Origin: Macrophomina tecta
Lineage: Eukaryota; Ascomycota; Dothideomycetes; Botryosphaeriales; Botryosphaeriaceae
Length of the DNA stretch: 64,000 bases
Assembly: GCA_024180945.1 (NCBI GenBank)
Contig: JAKSGN010000042.1
Location: 1-64,000, forward strand
Reading direction: 5' to 3'
The notes beneath the pieces were generated by a model. It saw only the letters and a program-made list of their open reading frames with translations, was not told where the DNA came from and ran no database searches. The first letter of the stretch is position 1. The number at the start of each line of letters is the position of its first letter. Below, one piece after another: positions 31,641 through 43,230 of this stretch. The translations under genes were made by a program, and so were the position numbers.

Positions 31641-32683
31641 AGCTGTGGAACAGCGGAGGCGGAGCCTCTGAAACTCGGCTATCTCCGCTTAAAGATCTCG
31701 ATGCTTCTATTTTGTTCGTACTCGTGGCCTTCGCGATCCGTATTCTGCCCCGCTTTAGAGAGTATTACCTCTAACCTCTATTACTAACTTCTAAAATATA
31801 GCCTACCCTCCCTTCTCCCCCCTCGCCAAGCTACAACCCCATATACCCTTCCTCCGACTCTATCTATATTACAATCGCCTCTCGTGACATATTGTTAAAC
31901 TTGTGGCGCCTTTATCTCCTACTCCTGTGTCCTATCCTATAGGGATTTATAACCTAAAGAGGCCGAGATTTGTTAAGATAAGAAGTTTTTCTTATTCCGC
32001 CTTATCTATGCGTCTTACTTACCGTTTTAGCCTCCGTTTTCTATTCCCTCGCCTTATTTCTTTTTCTTATCTATATAAGCACTGGATTGTATATTCTTTG
32101 TAAGTTAGACTTATCCGTTTTCTTAAACCCGTAACTACTCTTTCGTACTACTTAACTATATACTGGCCCTCCGCAGACCCGTCTTGCACTACACGGAAAA
32201 CATGTCTCAGTACCTAGTAATCGCTCGCGCTTAAGCACCGACCCCTCGCAAGCCACTCGATAATTAAAAGAATGTTGGCGGCGATATGTCTATGATGTTT
32301 TTCGTCCACTACCGTGAAGGTCTTGCAGACACGAAGCATGGCAGCCAGCGGGGCGATGCTTCTGAAGCGCATAGGGAAGCGGCCGTGGGCGCCCGCTTAG
32401 GTTAGTAAGTGGAGCCGGGCTTGCAGAACTCCACATTCCGAACCCCATGGGGAACCGGTGGTGCAGGACACCTGCTAAAGCTTTCTTTGTCATCCAATCA
32501 CATTCTCTGGGAAAGTGGTTGTGCGTGCAGCTATATCAACACATAATGTTGCTCGTGTCTGGTCAAGACTTTGCACTCAATCTTTTCAAAGAACCTCGAC
32601 AAAGGTTGAACGGCTTCATTACAAGCACCGGCCCCACGTGTGTATCAGCCCATGCTTTCAGGTGGTCTTCATTGAGCTCATTC
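31641..32683. other. AT-rich Helitron 5' flank and MFS promoter region
   Basis: 31760-32160 is rich in TA steps and has no coding frame, as expected of mutated repeat sequence. The Helitron 5' end (a TC start) cannot be fixed. 32280-32683 is the upstream region of the transporter; no site is recognised. Confidence 0.4.
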
Positions 32684-34399
32684 ATGGCTGTTACCATAAC
32701 GACTCTCAAAGAGGCGTTCACCTTGTCGCAAGAGGAGGTGAGAAATGCGACACCGCCTGGAACAAGCATCTTAGTTGGTGAGATACCCGATGCGCGATGA
32801 TCATCAACACTGAACGTTTTTCCAGAGCATCTCGAATGGACTGCATCTCAAGGGGCTCATGATGAAATTCGCCTTGTTCCGCAACCTTCTGCGGACCCCG
32901 CCGATCCTTTGAACCTTCCCATGTGGCGCAAGCTGACGATCTTGTTCGCCATGTCCGTCCATCCCTTCGTAGTAAATTTCACGAGCAGCTCAATCTCGAG
33001 CGTGCTTCCTATATATGCATCCACTCCGGTTCTAGGCTTACCACCCACCCCATTTTCTCGTCTGACATACCTGGCCGCGGTCAATGTTCTCATGCTTGGA
33101 GCGTCGAATATATGGTGGGTTCCACTAGCGAGCACGTTCGGCCGCCGACCCGTGATACTCCTCAGTCTTATTATACTCATTCTCTCTTCCATGGGTGCCG
33201 GTCTATCAAAGACCTTCAATGGACTCTTGGTAGCACGCTTCTTCATGGGCGTGGGCGGAGGTGCTGCGGACGCGGTCTCGCCGGACGTGGTGGGAGAAAT
33301 CTTTTTTGTCCACCAACGAGGACGCGCCATGGTATGTCTTCGTCCGCTCGAGAACACCTAGTCAGGGTGCTAATTTCAGTTGAAGGCCATCTACACCGTA
33401 TTCCTCTCCCTCGGTTCGCTCGTGGGCGTCATCTCTGGCGGCTATATTGTCGCTGACATGGGCCTCGACTGGCTGCACTGGATGAATGTCCTACTCGCTT
33501 CGATATCGTTTGCGCTTTGCCTCATTTTTCAGGCCGAGACACTTTACGATCGGGTGCAAATGACAACGTTCACCATCCGAGAGACGGAGAGAGCCGAAGC
33601 AGAGACGACAGAGGTAATTGCGCTCGACTCCACAGCGTCGTCTACGTACCCGCCGTACAGCTACCCCCGCTCCCTCCGACTATGGAACTATCGCCCAGGC
33701 ATTGGTTATAAATTCCTCGGCCCGTACAAAGCAATGCGTCTTCCAGGAGTGTGGCTCGTAGCTGCCTGGTATGCCGGGCTGGTCGGTCTCATTGTCACTC
33801 TGAGCATCGTGGGCCCTCAAATTGTCGGCGCTCCACCATACCTTTGGGGCAAGAACGTGGGCCTAGTCAACGTCGGAGGTATTGTCGGTACGTTTTTGGG
33901 CTGTGTCTGTACATATCTCGTCGCGGACTGGACGGCAAAACGGCTCGCGAAGAAAGACCGGCACGGTTTCAACGAACCAGAATCCCGTCTCGTCACTGCT
34001 CTTCCAGCCCTATTCATTGCAACAGTCGGCGCATTGATCTTCGGTTTCGTCGGTGACAATACTTCGCCGACTGGATGGGTCGGTCTTCAGTTTGGTATTG
34101 GCATGGTAGCCTTCGGGCTTATGCAAGCGCCATCGGTGGGCTTCAACTATCTGATCGAGTCGTATAGTTCAGTTGCTGGAGACTGTTTTGTCGCTGTGAC
34201 GTTTGTTCGGGCCGTGGTGTCGTTTGCTTGGACCTTTTTCGTGGGCGATTGGATGCATGATAGGGGAACTGCCGAACCGTTTGGCATCTTCGGCATGTTG
34301 ATGGGGTTGTTTGCGTTGATGACTATCCCAATGTTGGTCTGGGGCAAGAGGTTGAGGATTTGGACTGCAAAGTGGATTCCGGTGGGAACGGCAATCTAG
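32684..34399 (+). CDS. MFS transporter (DHA1-like)
   Basis: Three exons, 32684-32777, 32826-33331 and 33380-34399, are separated by two 48-bp GT-AG introns and give 539 residues. A hydrophilic N-terminus with the fungal MFS pattern PSADPADPLNLPMWRK precedes helix 1 (LTILFAMSVHPFVVNFTSS). The loop 2-3 motif A region is STFGRRPVILLS, and the GEIFFVHQRGRAM segment precedes helix 5. A central cytosolic loop (about 240-300) and six more helices follow (for example VWLVAAWYAGLVGLIVTLSI, GWVGLQFGIGMVAFGLMQ). The ATG at 32684 gives the typical N-terminus; an upstream in-frame ATG at 32447 would add an untypical leader. Substrate unknown; likely plasma-membrane efflux or uptake of a small molecule. 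It converges on the oxidoreductase 950 bp away. Confidence 0.88.
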
Positions 34400-35351
34400 T
34401 GCGGCAGTTGGGCGCGGGGGGTTCGCTACTCCGCCTTTTCCCGGAACAGTTGCGATAAGATGCTAGGTTACTGGAAGGTTGATTAGGCTGCTTATTCTCT
34501 TGTATAGAGAGATACAGCACTCAAACTGGCTTAGTATTAACTTCCAATTACATGCAGCATACGGTAGTGTATCACTTTTCTTTCTTTCCTATGTTGAGCA
34601 TGGCGTTAGACAAGTGCAACTTTAGATACTGTAAAATCTTGCCAAGCATGGCCACCACCACAGCTCTGCTAGTACTCATCCCTCATGAATATGAACGATC
34701 TAAATCCTTATAACTGTTGAAGGTTATACTGAAGCACATCTCCACGATCCTAAAGATAGCTGTGCTCATGGTGGGAGCCGCTAGTGGTTTGGAGAAAAAG
34801 CCGAGATCAACCGTTCCACTCAGCTTCAACAAAAACTCTCAACCGATCAGAAATCCACCAAGACGATGTGAATCGACGGCCGGCCCACCCCGATCGGGAC
34901 GAGAGTGATGCCGCGCTGGGCTCATCCCCGGCTCGCGCAAGCCAGGGTGAGCCCAGGTGACCGCGGGTGACCGTGCCAACTCCACGCGATCAGCCTTACT
35001 GTCAGATCCTGGACCCGCAAACAAACAATCAGAGCGGCGGAGTTTCCCTGGAGTTATCTGCGCGATGGATTTGCTTTGGATATCTTTCGGATCTCGGGGA
35101 CTGTCGGGCCTTGCATTCAATCTGTGGTGGCTAGATTGAGTACTATTCATGACATTGTCCAATTTCCTGTTTCTCTGCACGTTTGCCTCCACAAAAAATT
35201 CGTGTGCACGAACAAACAGATCAGGAAACAATTTGAACATGTACGAAAACCGGTTTCGCCGAAAAACCCCCGCACAAACGCCCATCTCCGGTTTTAGTGG
35301 GTCGAAGGCAACCGTATAACAACATTGGACGAGTCTTTGCAGGCATCAACT
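34400..35351. other. Intergenic region between convergent genes
   Basis: Both 3' ends lie here. The open frames seen on either strand (for example 34839-35285) have no protein-like features. No repeat or RNA gene is seen. Confidence 0.5.
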
Positions 35352-36458
35352 TCAAGGGAAAGGATGTCTGATGACCGTCTTCCCAGCACCCCTGCCCAAG
35401 GTTGCGATCGCAACCAGTTCTTTCAGTGCATACTCAGCATCGCCATCAAATTCTCTAACCCACGGGAGCTTGAAGGTCCTGCTGTAGTTATTTACCGCCC
35501 AGGCCAGTGCTTCCCAAGCTCGCCAATGGTCATCGGGACTTGCCGGGATGACGATGGGATGCAATGTGCCCTTGAGATGGAACGTGACGCTCAAATTCCT
35601 GGCGGCCAATGGCATCTTTGTCCCTGATCTGAAGACCACGCAAGCAGTTTCGGTCTTTGGATCCTCCACACACTGCTCCATGAGACTTGGCACCGTTGGA
35701 TCCGTTTCCCTGCCAGCCGCATCCAATGCGTAACTCAAATTTCCCTTGGCCATGTCGTGGATTGCCCCCTTGACATCAGACACCACAGTTGGCGACGCAT
35801 AGTCAAAACATTTGCTCGCGCCCAGTTCGAGTAAGTCACTGTGACGAGACGATGAGGCAGTGACAAAGATTGGCTCACACCCAACTGCTTTAGCGAATTG
35901 AAGTGTACAGACGCCAACGCTGGTGGAAGCGCCCCATATCAGTAATGGACCTGGGTTGTTGTGCTCTGCACGGGGTTGATTTGGGACGGGCAGGGGTAGC
36001 TTGAACAGGTTGAATACCACGTCTGCAGCCGTCATGGTGACCGACGCCAGGCCGGCGGCGTGACTCATTGGGATATGGTCTGGGACGACGAAGCACATAT
36101 CCTCAGGGCAGACCAGAAAATCCTGGTGCGCCCCGTACTTGATGGGTCGCCCTAGGCTCGTTGGCGTGTAGCCTGCCACCAACTGACCAGGCTTGAACTT
36201 TGAATCTGGTGCTGAAGAGACAACTTCTCCGCTGAAGTCGTATCCAAGCACGGTGGATCGAATGCCCAATTCAGTTCCGTGGACGACATCGGCGGGGTTG
36301 GCACCAGAATAAACAGTTCGCACCAAGATTTCCTTGTCGCCACGCTTCGGGATACCAAGGTCCTCGCGAACTTCAAAAGAGCAATCTTCGCGGACATACA
36401 ACGCAATGTTGCGCTCTGACATCATGATGGGGTATTTTTCTGGATAAATAATGTTCAA
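35352..36458 (-). CDS. Zinc-independent MDR oxidoreductase, trans-enoyl-reductase-like
   Basis: The 368-residue single-exon frame is of the medium-chain dehydrogenase/reductase superfamily, closest in pattern to the fungal ToxD/LovC-type enoyl reductases. The GroES-like half carries EILVRTVYSGANPADV and VLGYDFSGEVV. The Rossmann half carries LLIWGASTSVGVCTLQFAKAVG (NADPH site, about residues 170-190) and DYASPTVVSDV. The zinc ligands of true alcohol dehydrogenases are absent. Such enzymes reduce enoyl intermediates in trans for a polyketide synthase or act alone on quinones; no synthase lies in the window. Start: the ATG at 36458, or 36425/36422 (MMSERN), which would give a more typical N-terminus. 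Confidence 0.87.
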   Translation of the reverse strand: MNIIYPEKYPIMMSERNIALYVREDCSFEVREDLGIPKRGDKEILVRTVYSGANPADVVHGTELGIRSTVLGYDFSGEVVSSAPDSKFKPGQLVAGYTPTSLGRPIKYGAHQDFLVCPEDMCFVVPDHIPMSHAAGLASVTMTAADVVFNLFKLPLPVPNQPRAEHNNPGPLLIWGASTSVGVCTLQFAKAVGCEPIFVTASSSRHSDLLELGASKCFDYASPTVVSDVKGAIHDMAKGNLSYALDAAGRETDPTVPSLMEQCVEDPKTETACVVFRSGTKMPLAARNLSVTFHLKGTLHPIVIPASPDDHWRAWEALAWAVNNYSRTFKLPWVREFDGDAEYALKELVAIATLGRGAGKTVIRHPFP

Positions 36459-36664
36459 AAGGAGGCAGAATCAGCAGAAAGAACAAATGACCATACTGAT
36501 ATAGCTCTCTGGATGACACTTTATACTCTGGGCTGCGCGGACGACAACCTCTAGGCAAGCTGACACCCTGATTTGTCAATAGAGATTCAACCATGCTGTC
36601 TGAAGTGCCGATGCCAGATCCCGGCGATAAAAGAAACCACCTGTTCCGCCGCTGATATGGTTCC

Positions 36665-36728
36665 GGGATGTGGAGGATGAAATGTGGACTGGTTTCGGGA
36701 TGTGGAGGATGAAATGTGGACTGGTTTC
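36665..36728. repeat. Two 32-bp direct repeats upstream of the oxidoreductase
   Basis: The unit containing GGATGTGGAGGATGAAATG is present twice without a gap, about 210 bp upstream of the start codon. It could be a duplicated regulatory stretch or simple slippage. Confidence 0.7.
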
Positions 36729-36958
36729 GGGAGAAAGATGTCTCGAAACCTACCCATTAGTAAGCATAGCGACAGTGGGCCGCCACTACTCCACATCATG
36801 CCTTTTCTGCTAGGCACGCTCACGTAGGGATGTATCTCACGTGGATTAAGATGCCCATTTGGCATCCATGGTTACGGCGGCTAGGTTCCTCAACGAGTAA
36901 AGGGGCCATTCGGGACCGAATAGCATTGCTTAGGGTCCCATTCTTGGCTCACTAACTA

Positions 36959-37562
36959 ACGTGTTCCACCAGTAAGCTGCGTACACCAGTAAGCTGCGCA
37001 CCCCACCAAAAAAAGACGTGTCTTTTTACAATAGCTCTACAACCACCTGATAAAGTATCTAGGATATTGATCTATTAGATGCGCGCTATCTAGTAGTACA
37101 CTGAGTCCTTCTGTGGCCTTTTTCGTGACAATTGCTGCAGGTTGGTGGTGCTCGAGGCCTACCTGGCTGCTCCGCCTGCTCTACCTGCTGGAGCACCCTT
37201 TGGGCCTCTGCAGCAAGCAATTGACCTTCCTCTGCCCGCAGAGCTCCTCCACGGGCTATATACTGTCGGCGCTGCTGCTCCTTACGCTGCCGGCGCTGAC
37301 TAGCCTGTCGAAGCTTCTTATTCTCCTCTGCAAGGATCGTTGCTGAATTCATCGCAAGTTGACAACCTTTGATAAGCTGGCGGATAGCGTAGGTAGTAGG
37401 GCTCTGGGATTGGCGACTAAGGCGGGCCTGGATAAGCTGAGCCTGTTGCTCTAGCTGAGCAATAGTATGTGGTGTCTCTGACGTCCATGCGACCTCAGCG
37501 TCGGCCGCTAGCCCTTGAGGAGACGGCGTCCTGACTACTGTCAGCCAGGCTGGATTATGATA
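36959..37562 (-). pseudogene. Transposon T6, 3' part with TIR
   Basis: The left end reads ACGTGTTCCACCAGTAAGC with CACCAGTAAGCTGCG twice, and TA at 36957-36958. From about 37560 to 37086 the minus strand encodes the C-terminal part of a T-type transposase: TSETPHTIAQLEQQAQL, a coiled coil, and the knuckle CSNCHEKGHRRTQC. The catalytic part is missing; sequence turns into the hAT element at about 37563. Confidence 0.82.
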
Positions 37563-40500
37563 GTAGTGATAGCTTATCGATAATGTATCACTATCGATAG
37601 CCGATTATCGATAATTATCGATGATAGCTTGGCATTTTCTTGGCATTGTGATCAGTGGGTCGATTTTGGGGTTTGGAAGAGAATTTTGGATCGGAAACTG
37701 TCAGGTGTGGGGCGTAACTGCTTGAATTCACTACCATGAGGTTCTATGAAGAAGAAAAGAAAGAAAAGGTCGGCGTTAGGGCGATACTGAACCTCCCATC
37801 TCAATCGTTGTGTCTAAAATACCATTTCGTTTCCAATGCTTCAAGCATTCCACTTTCTCAAGGGTCTCAGCTCCCATCTGTGCCCTTTCCCACGATACTG
37901 TGCGACGTGCCCCGGAAAACACTCGCTCTGGTTCATCGCTCATAGCCGGAATTGAAAGAATATCAAATGCCATGCGCGATAACCGTGGCCACCGTACAGT
38001 TTGTTGCTCTTGACCCCACCATTTGAGCGCCGGCGTCTTGCCAATCTCGATCGGATTTTCACTACAATAGTCTTCATATTCATCCTGACTTACCGGTTCA
38101 TAATACTCCCCCAGCTTCTGAGCGATCCGATCGAATGGACTGAGTTCCTCCTCCTCAGGGGTCCTTTCGCGGAACGAGGAAATTGAAGGATCAGGAGTCA
38201 TTTCCCGGTAGGCCTTCCAAAGCTCTTTAACCTTTTCCAATGCGTCCTCGATCCATTCTGGCTTCCAATTTGCCTCAATATACTTCGTCCGACGCTTCGG
38301 ATGGAGAACCAGGGCGGCGGCGTAGAGGGCCGATTCGTCCGTTTTGGTGTAGTACTTATCGAAGGTGTCCCACGCATTTTCAATCCGACGCTTGAACGGT
38401 TTGTCAGAACCATGTTTCGACTGTGGCACGGTGTTAGTATTGCCCAATCTAGGATGATGTCAACTTACAGACGCGTCTTGAAGGTACCCAATTATAACAT
38501 CCATAGTGAATAGTACTCGATCGATGGTCGCGTTGCCTCCCTGGGTCTCCAGAGTTGCCTGGTGGAAGGGTTGAAGGAAATCCTTAATCTTTCGGAGCTG
38601 TTCCCAGTCCTTTGGGAAGAGATAGTCGGCCTGGAGTGTGGCAAGGTGGTTCTTGGTGTAGGTGTCCACAGGTCCCGCTTTCTGGTCGGCCACAGCTAGC
38701 ATGAGAAACCAGCTATTCCACCTTGTACGATTGTCAAGTGGAATCATTCTGCCCGCCAGTTCTTTGAACTCCTTGGCGCGACCGGCGGAAGTGCGAATGT
38801 GGACGACGATATTGTGAAGCTTGCCGAGCGGCCCCAGAGTCCGGAAGGTTGCCCGTTTCGCCGCTTCGTCCCCTAGCTTCCCATTGCCTTCCTGTTCGTC
38901 GTACGACTCTAGTCGCTCTAATTCGATCCGGTCACAAAACAGAAAGGCTTGGACGGCCAAGTTGATGATGTGACCGATGCAGCGGACTCGCCAACGGGTG
39001 GCATCCCAGGCCATGCCCTCCTCTTCACGCAAGTGGTTCTCTACCGCACGACAAAGCGTATCGTTCGACGAGGCGTTGTCGCTGACGATAGACCCAAGCT
39101 TCCGTTGGATCCCGTAGTCCTCCAGGACGGGGATTAGAGTCGCGAATTGCTCGTCTCCGCCGTGGTTTCCGATAGGACGAAGCGCAAGGAGGGCCTTTGT
39201 AAGATCCTCTGAACTCCGATCAACAAAATGCGCGCAGACCCCAAGAAGAAGTAGCCGGTTTGGGGAGGTCCAGATATCAAGCGAAAGATGAATGCTTGAT
39301 ATGGCCGACTGAAGTTTTTTACGTACGTCATCTTTGTGGGTGAGCCAGGACTCTCCAATCTTGTTCGTGATCTGAGAATGCGCTGTAGTGATGATGCCAG
39401 ACGATTCTGGGTTGAGCGTCTGGCAAAAAGCATGAAATTCAGGCCATTGGACGGCTCGGAAAGGGAGATTCCGTACGACGGTCAGCGTAACCAAAGCCTC
39501 AGTAATCACGGCCGAATTCAGGTGTTTTCGGCAGACTCGGGTGTCGATCTCGTTGGTCTGGCCGGAAGACTCTGCTTGGGAATAAAGCTGCTGTAGCTGT
39601 TGGGCTGCTTCTTCCTTGGTTGGACCTGGAGATACGTCGACTTTGATTCCATGCTTTGATTTGAGATGCAACCGCATATTCGTACTGGTTTTGGTGCTGT
39701 ACGGTGATTCTGTGCAATGTGTGCAGAACTTGAGACGGGAATCCTCTCCATCGCGTGCCGGACGAGTGTGAGCCCATGTCTCATGAGCAGATCCCCTCTT
39801 TACCTTTGGAAGCTTTTTCGATCCGCTTTCGGTCGAAACTTGGATAGTTGAAGGCGTCAAAAGAGATGAATCCGCCTCGGAATCCATAATTCGTACGTAA
39901 TAGTTGAAAGAATGTGGTGGGCTGTGATGGTACGGCCGAGGGCCTATTTACAGACAGCACAGTTGGCAGCATATCAGCTCCTGAGCTGACATTGTGTCCT
40001 TTGGTGCGCATATCCTGGGGTTCAGTTTATTAGATGGTGAAAGTTGCCAGAGTGCCACTCATCTGATGAGTGCGTCTGGTGGAAAGTGAAGTGTAAGAGT
40101 TGTCGTACTCGACCATGCAGGTAAGTGTCACGAGCAGGGCCGGGACAGGAACAAAGCAGACTTGGATTGGTCGACAGGACGTTACGCAAGGAAAGGAAGT
40201 CAAGTTTGGCTGCGCCAACTTGACCTATATCATGCGAGTGAATCTACTTGAAACATAAGAAGGTTTTGGTGGGAACTCAAAAGGTTGTTGCGGAGGTCGC
40301 AACTCGCGAGTAAAGGATAAAGGTTGAGGCGCGACGTCTCAGAGAGTCGCAATTTCACAAGCAACCGGAGAATTCGACGAAGAGAAGGCTCGAGTATTGA
40401 GTCGAAGCTTCGGCTGTGGAAAATGAAGGAAGCTGAGATGCGGAGCAGAAGCGAGCGGGACGAAGTGGTGATGTCGTGAATCGGGTCGTTGGGCTTTGGG

Positions 40501-40712
40501 TTGAAGCTGGACGACACGGGTTTCGACACCGCGAGGACGGTGCTGACAGATAATTTCTGTCAACTACGACGTGTAGGGCGCGTCGTCGATGGTTTATGAT
40601 GCGTTGAACATGTTTGTTGATGGCTTATGACGCGTTGAACGCGTTGTTGATGATTTTCGTCACGATGCCAAGAAAATGCCAAGGTATCATAATAATTATT
40701 GATAATTATCGA
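37563..40712 (-). mobile_element. hAT transposon with intact transposase
   Basis: One complete hAT transposase gene is flanked on both sides by inverted sequence: TTGGCATTTTCTTGGCATYG at about 37628 and 40670, and TATCGATAATTATC further out. The exact termini and the 8-bp duplication cannot be fixed; T2-A sits right at the right end (TA at 40713-40714). Confidence 0.75.
37776..39887 (-). CDS. hAT transposase (BED finger, RNase H-like core, hATC)
   Basis: Exons 39887-38469 and 38420-37776 with a 48-bp GT-AG intron give 687 residues without interruption. The BED-type finger (ETWAHTRPARDGE, CTHCTESPYSTKTSTNMRLHLKSKH) spans about residues 30-80. The core has HLSLDIWTSPN and GSIVSDNASSND, and CIGHIINLAVQ with the typical CxxH pattern. 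The C-terminal hATC dimerisation domain has LSRMAFDILSIPAMSDEPER and ARRTVSWERAQMG. All conserved blocks are present, so the enzyme may be active. The start ATG at 39887 gives an acidic leader before the finger. Confidence 0.88.
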
Positions 40713-40714
40713 TA

Positions 40715-42576
40715 ACGTGGTTTATCAGTGAGCGACGCATATCAGTAAGCGACGCACTTTTCCTTGGCGCCACCACTCTTCACCCGAATTGCGCAGTCAA
40801 CATCGCTTAAATTAATTAAAATTAGTCGGAACTATGGACATCGGACATTACTTCTTCGACCTAGCATGTTCGTGCATTATGCCCGGGCTCGCCGCAGGTG
40901 CCGCATCGCCGTATGGTCGCCGGCCTCTTTCCGCCGCCATCCCAATTTTCGCGCTTATCGCGTGCTACCTGCTCCTTAGCATTCTTCTGAGCTAGAATAT
41001 CTCGCGCATCTTCCGTGGTTAGTGCGCCTCCATTACGGACACGTGTTCTTTTAGCCCTCCGGCGCTTGCTAAGTGCCTCATTTGCCTTTCGAAGCGCGCG
41101 GTTCTCCTCGGTCAAAAGGGTTACCGTATGGGCCATTCCCTCCAAACCCTTCGCCATTTGCTTGACAGCGGAAAAAATAGGCGTCGGGGAGCTTCCTTGG
41201 TGACCACTAATCCGAGATTTAACTAGTTCGGACTGCGAAATAGCCTCGGTCGGGTTGTGTGGCGTCTGGGAGACCCAAAGGTCGGCGCTGGCGTTAGGGG
41301 TGCCCGTGGGTGTTGGCGTCCGTAACTTGACATCTAGCTTAGAAATGACGGCTTGCGGGTCAAATGGAATAAGTCCAGCACTCCGAAAACCACCGGCAAT
41401 GTTTTCTTTGGTCATTGTAGCATTATATGCTGCGCGAAATGCCAAAAAGAACTCGACCTTGGTGATATGGTTGATATGCGCGCGGACAAACAACCCGATT
41501 TCCTTGCCGTATGCCTTTTTTAACGGGCCGAAGAAGCCGACGTCGAGTGGCTGGGTTAAGTGGGATGAATGAGCAGGTAGACAGATAGTAATAATGTTAT
41601 GTGCCTTGCAGAAATCCTCGAATTCGACTGATTGGTGGCTCTCGTGCCCGTCGAGTATCAACATCCGGTAACCACCCTTTGTACGCGCCGCAGTATGTTT
41701 CTCGAAGTGCTTAATCCAATCTAGACCCGTCTCATTATCGGTCCAACCATTAGAAGTCGGCTTGACAGGCCAGGAGTCGGGAAGACCGCCCTCGGTGTAC
41801 CAATTGGCGAGATGGTACTGGCCTTGAACTAGCAAAAACGGGGGCACGTCAAAGCCGTCACCACTAATACAGGTAATCACGGTCGCCCATTCTCGATTGC
41901 CAGGCTGAATTGCCTTGCCTTTTCCGCGTCGATCGGCACGGGTAACAACCATAGAAGAGCAGATCATGCCCATCATAAAGCCGGTCTCGTCGAAGTTGTA
42001 TAAATCGCAGTCCTGGATGCCGTATTTGGCCCGCATGTTCGAGAACAGGCTGAACCATTCGCTTATAAGCTGGGGATCTTCGCAAAGGGCTCGCTGGAAG
42101 TCGTAGGCGCGAGAGAAACGCGTGCGCAGCTCTTCTCGTCGCTTAATGAAGCGGTTTGGCCAGAGTTTTCCGACGCGTCGCGCGCCCCGCGACGCGAGGA
42201 TGTGATCAGCCATTGCACGCACGTCTTCGATCGAGGGTGGAAATCCTCGCGAATCTAGGTCTAAGATATATTGAACGATCACATCCTCCTCGATCTCGGT
42301 CAAATTCTGAATAGCGGGCCGGGAATCGGTTTTTGCGGTTCTGCCGTTCATTCTATGGCGGAGCGTTGCTTCGGGCACGTTATAGACCTTTGCGGCGGCT
42401 CGGCGGCTGAGTTTTCGGGATGTTCGGATAGCTTCGATGGCTAAGATAATTCGTGCTTCGGTTGTTTGGACTTGCATGTTTTGTTGTGGAAAAAACGCGT
42501 GTGGAAGATGAAGGGTGGTGGCGCCAAGGAAAAGTGCGTCGCTTACTGATATGCGTCGCTCACTGATAAACCACGT
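40715..42576 (-). mobile_element. DD35D transposon T2, copy A
   Basis: 1862 bp, TA at 40713-40714 and 42577-42578. TIRs of about 62 bp start ACGTGGTTTATCAGTGAGCG with the motif CAGTRAGCGACGCA twice. It has the same length as copy B (52167-54028), with matching terminal sequences in reverse orientation. Confidence 0.93.
40861..42477 (-). CDS. T2-A transposase (DD35D with CCHC knuckle)
   Basis: 538 residues, uninterrupted, and the same protein as in T2-B. A psq-type helix-turn-helix (about 5-50, RRAAAKVYNVPEATLRHRM), a CENPB-type domain (about 60-130, VQYILDLDSRGFPPS) and the DDE_1 core (YNFDETGFMMG, MLILDGHESH, LTQPLDVGFF; 35 residues between the last two Asp) are followed by a leucine-rich coil (about 440-475) and the zinc knuckle CGTCGEPGHNARTC at the very end. 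It is expected to excise and reinsert the element at TA. Confidence 0.93.
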   Translation of the reverse strand: MQVQTTEARIILAIEAIRTSRKLSRRAAAKVYNVPEATLRHRMNGRTAKTDSRPAIQNLTEIEEDVIVQYILDLDSRGFPPSIEDVRAMADHILASRGARRVGKLWPNRFIKRREELRTRFSRAYDFQRALCEDPQLISEWFSLFSNMRAKYGIQDCDLYNFDETGFMMGMICSSMVVTRADRRGKGKAIQPGNREWATVITCISGDGFDVPPFLLVQGQYHLANWYTEGGLPDSWPVKPTSNGWTDNETGLDWIKHFEKHTAARTKGGYRMLILDGHESHQSVEFEDFCKAHNIITICLPAHSSHLTQPLDVGFFGPLKKAYGKEIGLFVRAHINHITKVEFFLAFRAAYNATMTKENIAGGFRSAGLIPFDPQAVISKLDVKLRTPTPTGTPNASADLWVSQTPHNPTEAISQSELVKSRISGHQGSSPTPIFSAVKQMAKGLEGMAHTVTLLTEENRALRKANEALSKRRRAKRTRVRNGGALTTEDARDILAQKNAKEQVARDKRENWDGGGKRPATIRRCGTCGEPGHNARTC

Positions 42577-42578
42577 TA

Positions 42579-43230
42579 GTCTTTACGGATCAAAATATCA
42601 GAAGTGGATTCCAAGCCACGGGGCTTATACCGTATAACCCACAACGCGTCTTATCGTCGCTTACCGTTACCAAAACACCCTCTCCACCAGCTACGGCGAA
42701 CGGACAAGCACCTCAATGGACGTCAGAAACACCTCATACTTTAGCTCAGCTAGAGAAGCAGGCTCGGCTTATACGGGATCTCATCCAGCGCCAATCTCAG
42801 AGCCCGACGAGCCAAGCATTTAGTCAACTTGTGAAGGGATGTCAGATGGCGATGAATTCAGCTGTGATACTTACAAAGGAGAATTCGGAGCTTCGTACAG
42901 CTAATCAACGGCGAAAACAAAAACAGCAATACCGGCGAAGGTATATTACACAGGGAGGTGCTCTGCAGGCTCAGTAGGGGCAGTTCTTGGTTCACGGGAT
43001 AGAAAATGGGGAGGAAGAGGCTGATTAACGGGAGGCGACAGCTGTACGACAACGTGCGCCGCCTACGTGCAGTAACTGTCATTTACAAGGTCACACAATG
43101 CGCCGGTGCCCTGAGATTCAACGAACGGTTAGATAGGAATTTTAATTGGATTTAAGGCATTGTGGTGGAATATTTACGCGGTGACGCGTCTTGGGTTTGG
43201 TGGGGTGTCCGGATGACTGGTGAAACACGT
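42579..43230 (+). pseudogene. Transposon T7, 3' part with TIR
   Basis: The plus strand reads FTDQNIRSGFQATGLIPYN directly from the right TA of T2-A, then the C-terminal region TSETPHTLAQLEKQARL, a coil and the knuckle CSNCHLQGHTMRRC. Stops occur after GGALQAQ and GEEEAD. The right TIR ends CACCAGT-like...CACGT at 43230 with TA following. It is a sister of T6, but oriented the other way. Confidence 0.8.

Noticed and set aside
34839..35285. 148-codon minus-strand frame as a gene
   Set aside because: No recognisable pattern; it lies between convergent 3' ends.
37547..37563. 17-base identity with 52143-52159
   Set aside because: One lies in a transposase C-terminus and the other in LINE L3 coding sequence; a 17-base match is plausible by chance in a window this size.
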